From contig CM043956.1 in the NCBI GenBank assembly GCA_014529385.2, forward strand, positions 62,697,120 through 62,761,119: a stretch of DNA of 64,000 nt, in the 5' to 3' direction. The notes beneath the pieces are model-generated. The model saw only the letters and a program-made list of their open reading frames with translations. It did not search any database and was not told the DNA's origin. Below, one piece after another: positions 48,843 through 58,835 of this stretch. The position numbers were made by a program, and so were the translations under genes. The DNA is from Adiantum capillus-veneris. Taxonomy: Eukaryota > Streptophyta > Polypodiopsida > Polypodiales > Pteridaceae. How positions within the stretch are numbered: position 1 is the first letter of the stretch; the number at the start of each line of letters is the position of its first letter.

Positions 48843-48857
48843 CCGTGGGGGCACCAA
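48843..48857 (-). other. Candidate primer-binding site of the gag-only element
   Basis: Minus-strand TTGGTGCCCCCACGG starts two or three bases after the LTR end. TGG complementing tRNA CCA is expected at this spot. The tRNA species was not identified. Confidence 0.5.
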
Positions 48858-48859
48858 TT

Positions 48860-49045
48860 TGAAGGCGGTCCGGGGTGGGCAACAAGAAGAGTGGCCTCTA
48901 AGCACTCTTCTAGGCTCCCATGCTGCTCAATTGGGTTGGGGTTGGAAAAAACAGCAAACACACACACAAACCCGCAACCTACATGCAACCTAACCCTACA
49001 CAAATTTGGGACACCACCTAGTTTTGGATGCGAACTAGGACGCGT

Positions 49046-49124
<79 letters not shown>

Positions 49125-51524
49125 GATAGTGCTCGGGCTGCTTTGAAATGTATCGGCAATGATCAAGCAAACACAATTATATATGTAAGAGAGAGAGAGA
49201 AGGGGGAGGGGATGCTTGTTGCATTAATACCTTCTTACAAATCTGTCACGACCAATAAAAGTGAGTTTAGTATTTGTTCAACATAGCTTGAGTAAATTAC
49301 ACCACAACACATCACAAGAAAAGCCACCCCAATCACTGTCTTAGGGCCAGGGGAGTCCTCTCCACCCTGTTTCCCTCTTACAGTATGTGGAATTTATGGT
49401 TGAATTGATGACAACACCCAGAGACAAGCTATCAAGAACTTTAAAAAACACCAAGACACTTACACATCATTGTTGTCCATTACTTTACGTTGGAAGAGAG
49501 ACAAAGTATCCAGCTTAGTCCAAATCCACCCTCCTTGATTCAGCAACTGTTGGGCTTACACTAGTAGGAGAAATGATAGATTTCCTACTCTCAATTGAAT
49601 GATCACTCTCTCTTACAATGGCATAGAGTTCCCTTGCTAATCACCCCTAATACAACACATGTATATGCATAAGACAATGAGCTTCCACTCAAGAGCTCCT
49701 TCTAGAGAGGTTGAGCTTGGCTTCTCAAGCTATAGCATAGTGCTCTTGCTTATGGCTCTCCCACTTTTGTGCTAGCTCCATCCTCCTTTTATAGCAATTT
49801 TGAGGACTAGGGTTACTCCTCTAACCATGGTTGGGTTAGATTTTCAGCACTTATCTAATTTCTTTTGCTTGAAATTATCAAGAAGTTGGTGGGGATAGAT
49901 GAAGAAGAGAGAGAGGAGAGAAGTGGAGGTGATAGGACTTTTCATAGTAGGTTAGTGTTAGTAAATTAGTAGAGTTAGTATTTTTATTAATTTACAAATG
50001 GAATTGGATATTTACAATGGAAGTATCCAAATAGGATACAAATAAGGAAGAAAAAACTCTTAATAGGTAAGAAAATATGGATTTCTTACAATGTTGATGC
50101 TCCAAGTGTCTTGAGTAGGGTCAATTTTGACGCTTGTTGACGGTCCACTAGCTTTGACGGTATGTTTTTTCTCCACTCTTGACCTTCCTTGGGAGCCAAG
50201 ATAAGTGAACATGAGTAATCAATCACCATGATGCTGTCTTTCAAGAGAAGAAGCTGAATTTTGTGGTTTTTTTTTTATAGACATGGGTAATATGGATGAG
50301 GAAAAATGAGACTAGGTGGTCAATTTTGGAATGGAAGTGTGTGTAGGAGACATGAGTTCACCATGGTTTCTCTTATTCTTCAAGGTTGAGAAGAAGGTGA
50401 GTAGGGTGCAAAGAGGAGTGGTGAGAGAGGTGGGGATGATGAGTGGAGAAGTGTGTGTGAAAGAGAAAAATGATAAAGTGGAAGAGGGAGTGTGGCTGCA
50501 TAGCATGGGCAAACTGGAGTCCACCAATAAAATCATAGCTCACAGCTCGTAGCTCAACAAAATATGAAAAAATTTGAGGTGAAATTTCAGCTCACGAGCT
50601 ACAACTTTTGTTTGTATCACCTTTTCCAATTCGGGGAGCATGTGATCTTTAAAAATTCAACAAAACCGACTGTTTTTTTCCACTGCACAAAATCCTTGTG
50701 AGGTCCTTCTTTGGATGATTCTTTTGAATACCTCCAAGAGTGAGCTCCCCATGGTGCATGCATGCATGCCACATACCCTTGACCTTATTTGGTAGGTCTA
50801 TCATTGAAGATATTGTTGAGATCATGATATAAGTGAATAGTACAACCAAGAAAATCAAATATTGAGGGGTCTAAAAAAATATGTACATGTCAAATATAAA
50901 TAATATAGGTGGAAAAAATATAAAGGGGTCAAAATAAATCTCTCTCATTATAAGTCTACCATAAAAAGATGAATATTTTTGGTGGTCTAATTTATGAGAG
51001 TAATAGAGAATAGATGTAGGAAGGAAAAAATCACAATAGTGAAAAAATATACACATAAATAAAACTAGTTTTTTTTTATTTTTATTGGGATGGAGTTACA
51101 ACAAAAATAAGAGAAGCTTGCATGAAATTATTTTTATATGGAATAAAGAGTATGAAAAATGGTAAGAAAAAATGTGGTAATGGTGAGTCAATGTACAAAG
51201 CATAAATAACACACCATAGGTAGAAATATTTAAATAAATACCAAAATAGTTATGAAAAATCCTTTTATTTAGGCCCTATATACAATGAAATATTTATACA
51301 CAAATGGACCATAATATACTTATAATTCTTTATTTTTTATTTTTTTTTGCTCAACTAGCCCAATGACTAGCTAATTGAGGGTTTTTAAGAAGATATGGAA
51401 AAAGTCCCCTAACTCACACACGCCTATGTATAGTGAAATGGTAGAGATAACCAAAATGTTTGAGTGATTTGATAGGGTGAGGTAGCTTACTATGGCAATT
51501 ATGGAAGCCGAAAAACAGCTATCA
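48860..51524 (-). repeat. 5' LTR of the gag-only element
   Basis: A 2,665-bp copy with (GA)35 at 49049-49118. By comparison with the left LTR it has an 11-base insertion near 48980 (CTACATGCAAC). Read on the minus strand it supplies U3, then promoter, then R/U5 ahead of gag. Confidence 0.92.
49785..49794 (-). promoter_or_regulatory. TATA box of the 5' LTR promoter
   Basis: Minus-strand CTATAAAAGG, with the equivalent at 44604-44613 in the other LTR. Transcription would start about 30 bases downstream (near 49755), leaving a transcribed leader of about 0.9 kb that contains the CT repeat. Confidence 0.7.
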
Positions 51525-51528
51525 GTAG
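51525..51528. other. Target-site duplication, right copy (GTAG)
   Basis: Matches 43689-43692. Four-base duplications are known for LTR elements, though five is more common. Confidence 0.75.
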
Positions 51529-52172
51529 CTATTCTCATTATGACATGTTGTTAAAGATTGCAGAAAGAAGAAAGCAAAGGAGAGGAATGACACCATGAAA
51601 CCTTCTTGGAAGGAAACATTATCTTCCAACAATGTTGATGTAGACCTTGAATTATGGGTCGTGATAGAAGAGGTATGCTCATCAGCACAAATCCGTTTAT
51701 TGATGGTTCTTGGATTCTAGATAATGGTGCATCTTGAGAGATGACTAGTAAGAAAGATATGTATAGTTCTTGGAAGCCTCTACATGAACCCCCTAATGTA
51801 ATTGTTGAGAATAATGCAAAATGTCTAGGACAATTTCCTTTAGTAGCTACAGGTGAAACTAAGCAACTCTTTGATGTGTTGTGCGTGCCTCAAATGAAGA
51901 AGAATTTTCTCTAGATTGCTGCAACCACTGATTGGCATCTTTGAAGTTCACTTCAAGAAAAGTCGAGCAAAATCTTGGATTTCGAAGGTAGTATAGTGGG
52001 AAAGGTTAAAAGGTGCAAGAATCTTTACGAGATTTCTCCACTTACGATAACTACAAAGAAAGGTACAACTCGATTTCGGCACCTAAATATCGATGTGAGA
52101 AAAGAGATGCAGAGATCTAGTGTTAGAGTTTTGGCATCTCAAGTGAACTGCCCAAAATTAAGTGCTGCTTGA
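51529..52172 (+). pseudogene. Ty1/copia gag-protease fragment (right part)
   Basis: Continues the fragment ending at 43688: the zinc-knuckle remnant GHVVKDCRKKKAKERN-like near 51541-51590 (first bases frameshifted), then a copia protease motif WILDNGAS near 51713 followed directly by a TGA, then LFDVLCVPQMKKNFL near 51870 and a further stop. Decay is advanced. No integrase or RT follows. Confidence 0.6.
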
Positions 52173-52279
52173 ATTGCTAATTTAGTGCTTGCATTGTTGG
52201 TTCTGGTGCTAGTCTGACAAAGAACAAGTCAAGTGGTTCTTTTTCAGCATCTGGTATTGGATCAACTGGAAACTCCTCT

Positions 52280-52930
52280 ATACTGTAATAGTATAGCTTA
52301 ATTTTGGTCCATTGTAGACTCCAGGCAATAGTAAACCTGACAAGGTTGTGAGTCTTACTGTCCCATCAGAGAATACCCAATCCACTTCATAGGGTTTCGA
52401 CCAAGATATCTTTGAATTTGGCTTCTTTGGTCCCATTTAGATTGATATAATAGTACCAAATCGCCCCTCTAAAACTCTCTCACCTTGATTCTACTATTAT
52501 GCCAATATCTCCGCTGTTGGACAACTTGTTAGTCTAGCATTACTCTTTGCCTGATTTCATCCAACTGCAGAAACTCCTCCAACCATTGTTTCAAATCCTA
52601 GGGATGTCCAGTCCATGTTTAATTGCCAGTCTTGAGATGGGAATGACAAACTCCATTGGCACTACTGCTTCAATGCCATAGACCAACTTGAATGGTGTCA
52701 TCCCAATGGTTACCTTATAAGCAGTGTGGTACGCCCATAGTGCTATTTGAAGTTTTGTATCCCACTGATGCGGTTCTTTTTTGCACAATTTTGGTTAGAA
52801 TGGTCTTGATTGTCTTATTGTTTCTCTCTATTTGACCATTGCATCGGGGATAGTATGGCGTTGATTTCCTATGCCTTACTGAAAACAACTCCATCAGGAT
52901 TTCCATCGTGTCATTGATGAAATGAGTGCC
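52280..52930 (-). pseudogene. Ty3/gypsy integrase fragment
   Basis: Minus-strand frames 52715-52906 (STPYYPRCNGQIERNNKTIK, integrase core near the catalytic Glu) and 52591-52788 (ALWAYHTAYKVTIGMTPFKLVYG). Below 52591 decayed sequence parallels that encoded at 56388-56819 (RIKVREF, GDLVLLYQ). It belongs to the same family as the element at 56.4-58.8 kb. Confidence 0.75.
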
Positions 52931-53029
52931 CTAATCTGACACTATTTCAATAGGAAAGCCATATCGACATATGATATTCTCATAGATGAACACAAATCTT
53001 TCCATTCTAAGCAAGTTTTTAAGGTGGGC

Positions 53030-53880
53030 AATCCAAGATCCACCACTTGGCCATTCTCACAAGTCTTGAAAGGTGGATGCAATGGTTGATGTCTCCTAAA
53101 TCTACCACCTTAAAATAATACACAAAATGTGTGGGATAGATAAACGCAAGATCCACCACTTGACCATTCTAACCAAGTCTTGAAGATGTGTGCATCCAAC
53201 ATCCCCCACTCCCCCATTTTAACCAAGTCTTGGGAGGTGGGTGCAATGGTAGGTTTCTCTTATATCCACCACCTTGCAATTTTAAACAAAGTGTGTGGGA
53301 TAGGTAGACCTTAGATCCACCACCTAGCCATTCTAACCAAGTCTTGAAGCTGGTTGCATCAAAGATCCACCACTTGGCCATCTAACTAAGTCTTGAAAGG
53401 TGGACTCAATGGTTGGTTTGTCCTACATCCACCACCTATCATTTATAAACAAAGTGTGTGGGATAGCTAGACCCCAAATCCACACTTGGCTATTCTAACC
53501 AAGCCGTGGAAGGTGGGTGCATTAAAGATCCACCACTTGGCCATTCTAACCAAGCCTGGAAGGTGGGTGCATCCAAGATCCAACGCTTGGCCATTCTAAC
53601 CAAGTCTTGAAAGGTGGATGAATGCAATGGTGTCTCTTAGATCCACCATCTTGCAATTTCAAATAAAGTGTGTAGGATAGGTAGACCCTAGATCCACCAC
53701 TTGCCCATTATAACCACTAGACCCCAGACCCTAGATCCACCACTTGGCCATTTTAACCAAGTCTTGGAAGGTGGATGTAGTAGGTTGGTGTCTTCTAGAT
53801 CCACCACCTTGTAATTTTAAATAAAGGGTGTGGAACGACTAAACTCTAGATCCACCAATTGACCATTCTAACCAAAAATT
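53030..53880 (-). repeat. Array of a diverged box family (CCACCACTTGGCCATTCTAA)
   Basis: Units contain GATCCACCACTTGGCCATTC, AACCAAGTCTTG and GGTGGGTGCAATGG. They share CCACCACTTG-CCA with the main 50-bp unit but have different flanks and no obvious hairpin. Spacing is irregular. Confidence 0.8.
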
Positions 53881-53989
53881 GAAATATATAAAGCCACAAG
53901 GTCTAGCATTTATTAAAGCTAAACTCCATTATTGAAGCATAGAGAGCTAAAATGTCCATAGTCTAAGCTCTACATGAAAACTTATTGCA

Positions 53990-54760
53990 AAGTCCACTAC
54001 TTGTCCAAGCTTATCTCTTTTGAATCATAGAGGACCATAAGGTCCACCACTAGTTTAATATATGCTCTATTGAAGCATACAGATCCATAAGATCCACCAC
54101 TTGCCCAAGTTGTTCTCCATTCAAGCATAGAGGAGCATAAGGTCCACCACTTGTCCAATCTATGCTCTATTGAAGCATAGAGATCCATAACATCCACCAC
54201 TTGTCCAAGCTATGCTCTATTTAATTGTAGTGAGCGACAAGGTCCACCACTTGTCCAAGCTAAGCTCTTTTGACTCATAGAGGACCATAAAGTCCACCAC
54301 TAGTCTAATCTATGCTCTATTGAAGCATAGAGATCCATCAGGTCCGCCACTTGTCCAAGATATACTCCATTCATGGATAGATGACCATAAGGTCCACCAA
54401 ATATCCAATCCATGCCCTATTGAAGCATAGAGAGCCATGAGGTCCACCACTTATCCAAGATATGCTCCATTCAAGCATAGAGATCCATAAAGTCCACCAC
54501 TTGTCCAAGCTAAGTTCCAGTCATAGAGAGAGCCACAAGGTCCACCACTTGTCCAATATATGCTTTGTTGAAGCATAGAGAGGTATAATTTCCATCACTT
54601 GTCCAAGCTATGCTCCATTCAAGCATAAGAACCATAGGTTCCATCGCTTGTTCAATCTATGCTCTATTGTAGTATAGAGAGCCATAACATCCACCTATTG
54701 TCTCCATTCAAGCATTGATAGCCACAAGGTCCACTAGTTCTTCAAGCTAATTGGAATGAG
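53990..54760 (-). repeat. Simple 50-bp tandem array of the box/hairpin unit
   Basis: CCACCAC (CCGCCAC in the last) starts at 54144, 54194, 54244, 54294 and 54344, an exact 50-bp period, in about 15 units. Each has GGTCCACCACTTGTCCAA followed by a stem-loop such as CTCTATTGAAGCATAGAG. This is the plainest form of the unit that makes up the large arrays. Confidence 0.93.
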
Positions 54761-54764
54761 AGGT

Positions 54765-55170
54765 GGCCTCTTCAACCAGCTATTCCAGTGGTAGAGTTCA
54801 GAGCTACTGATTATCTAGGCAGTTCAGTTAGTGAGGACTGGAATTAAGTATTGGACTAAAACAGAGAATTGAACTGGAATAATGTACTGAAATGGAAGAC
54901 ACAAACTGGAAGACTAGGAATGGTATTATAGATTCAGATTAGTAGCACAAGATAATCAGTACAGTGTACAACAGGCTTAAGCTCAGATGAATTCTAAGGA
55001 TTAATTACAGGAGTAAATGATTATAGAGTTGAAAGCCAAAAGCTTATGAAGCTAAAAGTCTAGAAGCAAAAGCTTGTAAGCCAAAAGTCCAAAAAGCCGC
55101 GGATATAGTGTACCGGCTCCTATTTATAGTCTTACAAAGTTACTATAGTAACTACTGTAATTATTGCCAA
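54765..55170 (-). mobile_element. Candidate LTR of the minus-strand gypsy element
   Basis: The minus strand has a TATA-like ACTATAAATAGG (55118-55130) in noncoding DNA downstream of the gypsy coding region. Several GGAAT/ACTGGA phrases resemble those at 62.78-62.9 kb. No second copy was aligned, so boundaries are open. Confidence 0.35.
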
Positions 55171-55529
55171 TGTAGCTGTTCCCGTTGGTCAACCTTTTAA
55201 GGAGCAGTTTCCTGCCTGTTGGGACTGTCCTCGCCTTCTACACCCTTCTCTCCTTTCTTGAATTTTGGTATAAACAAAAATTTCCTTCTGACTAGGAAAA
55301 AATTCCACCGCCTGATTCAGATTTGTTGTTAAGAAAACCAGTCTGGTTTTTTGAGTTGGCCAATGTTCCTCATGATAGTACTCTTTTGGTATTGCCAGCT
55401 TTATGCCGTACTTCATGCTTGTTGAGTGCTTGACACCCATATAGTTGTAATTTCAAGGGTACCCATCCAAGGAGATTCCAGTGCCTACTGGATACCTGGG
55501 AAAATCCACCATCTGATTTTGAGATGGAA
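55171..55529. other. Spacer, no gene recognised
   Basis: Small overlapping frames without family signals. The sequence lies between the extra gypsy frame and the candidate LTR. Confidence 0.4.
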
Positions 55530-55904
55530 CTACCCAGTATCCTTCCACTGAACCCGCTTCCTCTTGCCCTTCTTCTTCTTTGGTGCCTCAGAAGTTCCAG
55601 TGCCAGTTGCTTGCCCACCAGCCTTCCTTTTCTTTCTAGCTGCTTCATCTTCCTTAAGAGCTAGACTAATCTGGCCTGCAGATGCTGAGCTGGGATTACT
55701 CTCGTTGGGCAATCTGAAGGCATAATTAATATCTTCAGGTGTCACTGTTATTTTAATTTCATTAATAGTGGCACTATTTTCATCAGCATCAAAAGAATCA
55801 ACGATGTGTTTAATAATGGCTACATCAAAATCAAACTTTGTAGCCTGTACTACCACATGCAGATCCCATAATTTTAGCAACAATTCTACGTGCTCATTAA
55901 ACAC
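55530..55904 (-). CDS. Extra frame downstream of gypsy integrase, basic C-terminus
   Basis: A 124-residue frame: an N-terminal part with FDFDVAIIKHIVDSF and ITVTPEDINYAFRLPN, which loosely resembles the 'T-x-E-D-V-x-x-x-F-x-L-P' pattern found in plant transposon-associated domains, then a Ser/Ala-rich linker and a nuclear-localisation-like KKKKGKRKR near residue 113. It lies in sense orientation after integrase, where some plant gypsy elements carry an additional gene. The function is unknown and it may be a remnant. Confidence 0.4.
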   Translation of the reverse strand: MFNEHVELLLKLWDLHVVVQATKFDFDVAIIKHIVDSFDADENSATINEIKITVTPEDINYAFRLPNESNPSSASAGQISLALKEDEAARKKRKAGGQATGTGTSEAPKKKKGKRKRVQWKDTG

Positions 55905-56387
55905 ATATCTATGTATCTTAATGTATGGAATGAGTGGTAGGGCCTAAATAGAAGTAATGACTGTTGCAGTCTCATCCACTATGTCCTGCATCTTCTCTGA
56001 CATTTTCTTGCGACCCATACACTGCGATGTCTAGAGGAAGAAGACTTACTTGTGTATCCTAACCCGCAGCGAGGTGTATCAGGTAGTGTCAAATATAGGG
56101 ACAAGCAGAATTTGTCGATGAGGAGGTCTCGGGTTTGAGCAAAGAGTTCAAAGCTTGGCGATGGCAAGTGCATGACAGCAGGTAGTCGTCGCGCATGAGA
56201 CTTGTGAGGAAGAGTGTCCACATGCCTCACTGTTATACGTGTGCGCACCATAAAAGCTCCACTACTTACCTTTCCTAGAGTTATGTGGTGGCGACGTGGC
56301 ACACATTCATTGGCCATTTTGTTCCATAATCTCTTTAATAATTAACACATTCATTCCATTTGGCCCTTTTCCCCATAGAAATTGGTA
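55905..56387. other. Spacer between extra frame and integrase end, no gene seen
   Basis: A 112-codon minus frame here shows no recognisable motif and I treat it as chance. Confidence 0.4.
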
Positions 56388-58835
56388 CTAATTCTGAAAC
56401 TCCACTGGCACTCGTTTGTCATACTGAGACTTTACTAGTTCTGATACTAGGTTAGCATGGAAAAGATTTAGAATAGCCGATTCTAACAATCCCTGGTCAT
56501 CAGTACCTGGAGTACCATTATCATCACCTCTAGAGGTCTCCTTGTCATAATATAACTTGATCTTGGCTCCATTATAAACACCTGGCAGTAGTAACCCAGA
56601 TAAGTCTTTCAGCCTCACTATACCATTTGAAAATACCCAATTTATTTCAAATGGACCAGACCAAGCTATCTTCAAATTTGGTTTCTTAGGGCCCAGTTTG
56701 TACTGATATAGCAAAACTAAGTCACCCTTCTGAAACTCCCTAACCTTTATCCTTCTATTATGCCAGTGCTTTCTGTGTTGTTGAACAATCTCTTGTTCCA
56801 ACATGGCTCTTTGTCGCAACTCATCCAGCTACAATAATTCCTCTAGTCTTTGTTTGAGATTATGATTAAAATCTAATCCATATTCAACTGCCATTCTGAG
56901 ATTGGGAATTAAAAATTCAATAGGCACTACATATATCTTCATACCATACACCATTCTGAAAGGTGTCATTCCAGTGGTGGTGACTTTATAAGTTGTTCTG
57001 TAGGCCCATAGAGCAGTATGGAGCTTGATATCCCACTGGTGTGGCTCCTTCTAAACAATCTTGGTCAAAATATTATTGATGGTTTTATTATTGCTTTCTG
57101 CTTGACCATTACACCTGGGATAATACAGAGTCGATTTCTTGTGCTTAACTGAGTGCATCTCCATCAGAATTTCCATTGTGTCATTAATGAAATGTGTCCC
57201 TTGATCATACACAATTTCAATGGGGCATCCATAGCGGCAGATAATGTTTTCAAATAGAAAAATAGCAATGGACTTGGCAATATTATCTGGAAGATCCTTT
57301 GGCCTCTACCCATTTAGTGACATAACAGGTAGCCATCAAGATATGCCGGTTCTTCCTTGGAGTGACCTTCTTGAATGGTCCCATGAAGTCCATACCCCAT
57401 TTTATGAATACTCCCAGTGGTTGTACTGGAGTGAGTGGAGTCATATCAATTGATGTTGGTCTGCCCATTCTCTGACATATATCACAAGTCTTGCAGAAAC
57501 TTTGGGCATCCGCTAACAGGGTTTGCCACCATAATCCGGCTTGCAAAATCTTTGTGTAAGTGATATCAGTGGAGAAGTGTCCTCCAAAATCCCCATTGTG
57601 TGCTTCAGAGATGACTTGCATCCTCCCTTCCATTGGCACACACCTTCGAAGAACACCATCTATGCCCAATCTATAGAGAAATCCTCCTATTATAGTGAAC
57701 TTCAGACTCTTAATGATCAGAGCGTTCTTTTGATTCTAAGTCCAATTGTTTGGGAATCCTCCTCTTGAAAGGAACTAATATACATCATACCATTCAGGGT
57801 CTGAATTCTCCGCAGCTATCACCTGAAACAGCTCTGCATCTATTCGCTCATCCCTCAAGGATATTTCAGAGTAGCCTTCAGTACTTTTGGAAAGAAAATC
57901 AACACCATGATGAGATTTACCAGGCTTGTGGAATATGCGAAACTCAAACTCCATCAGGAACATCATCCATCTAATTAATCTTCCTTGGATAATAACTTAA
58001 TGATCAAAAATAGTAGTGCATGATGAACCACATAGAAATGAAACAATTTGCCCAGTAAGTAATGCCAAAACTTGGTGGTGTTGAAAACCATTCCCAGTGC
58101 TTCTCTCTCTGTGGTAGTATATCCCTGTTCAGCTAGACTAAATCTTTGACTGGAAAAATAAACTGGATAATCCATCCTTCCATCTGGTTGAGCTAGTATT
58201 GCCCCCATTGTCAGTCCCAAAGCATCGACATGCACATGGAATATAGCATTCTAGTCTGGTTGTTAGAGTATTGGCTTACTGATAAAATGTCATTTTTAAG
58301 ACCTTAAAAGCTTTCTTCACATTCAGAAGTCCAGATGAACTTACTAATTTTCTTGGTAAGCTCATATAGAGGTAATGCCTTTGTAGAAAACATGTGAACA
58401 AATCTTCTATAAAAATTCATATACCCCAAGAGTGAACTCAATTCAAACGTTGTGCGAGGTGCCTTGGCCTGCTGGACACATTGGACTTTATCATTGGCCA
58501 TCTCTATGCCATTTTTGGACATTATATGTCCCAATAATTGTCCCTTCCAGATCAGAAAGACAGACTTGAATGGATTCAAGCAGATCCTCTTCTCCTTACA
58601 TCGCTAAAAATCCATTTTTAAAAACAATCGATGCTTCTCCTCAGTTGAGAATACGGTGAAGTCATCCATAAATATAGCTAGAAATATGTGCAAGAATTCA
58701 CTGAATATATCCATCATGCAACACTGGAATGTTGTTGGAGCATTGCAGAGACAAAATGGCATGACTAAATACATGAATGCACCCCATTCAGTAATAAAAG
58801 TGGTTTTCAAGGGCAGCCCAATCTGAGTCCGAAAA
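56388..58835 (-). pseudogene. Ty3/gypsy pol (RT to integrase), multiply broken
   Basis: In 5'-3' order on the minus strand: RT from FITEWGAF near 58800 with FMDDFTVF near 58660 (Phe for the usual Tyr); RT/RNase H connection 58304-58579 (YMNFYRRFV); RNase H pieces 57975-58235 and 57775-57966 (HKPGKSHHGVDFLS); integrase finger and start of core 57283-57669 (HNGDFGGH, CKTCDICQRMGR, WGMDFMGPF); decayed core to 56820; C-terminal region 56388-56819 (RRIKVREFQKGDLVLLYQ). Stops and frameshifts separate the parts. The N-terminal half of RT is absent because copia sequence abuts at about 58835. Confidence 0.85.

Larger units (their letters stand above)
43693..51524 (-). mobile_element. Gag-only LTR retrotransposon (TR-GAG type), 7.8 kb, minus strand
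   Basis: Two direct repeats (43693-46353 and 48860-51524) of 2,661 and 2,665 bp flank a 2.5-kb interior that encodes gag only. Read on the minus strand the LTRs start TGATAGC and end CTTCA. The 4-bp target duplication GTAG is at 43689-43692 and 51525-51528. Pol is absent, so it is non-autonomous. The LTRs differ only by scattered substitutions and small indels, so insertion is fairly recent. It interrupts a copia gag region whose two halves match the intact paralogous segment at 43440-43510. Confidence 0.9.

Noticed and set aside
55979-56317. 112-codon minus-strand frame
   Set aside because: No recognisable motif; sits in a spacer between decayed gypsy parts.
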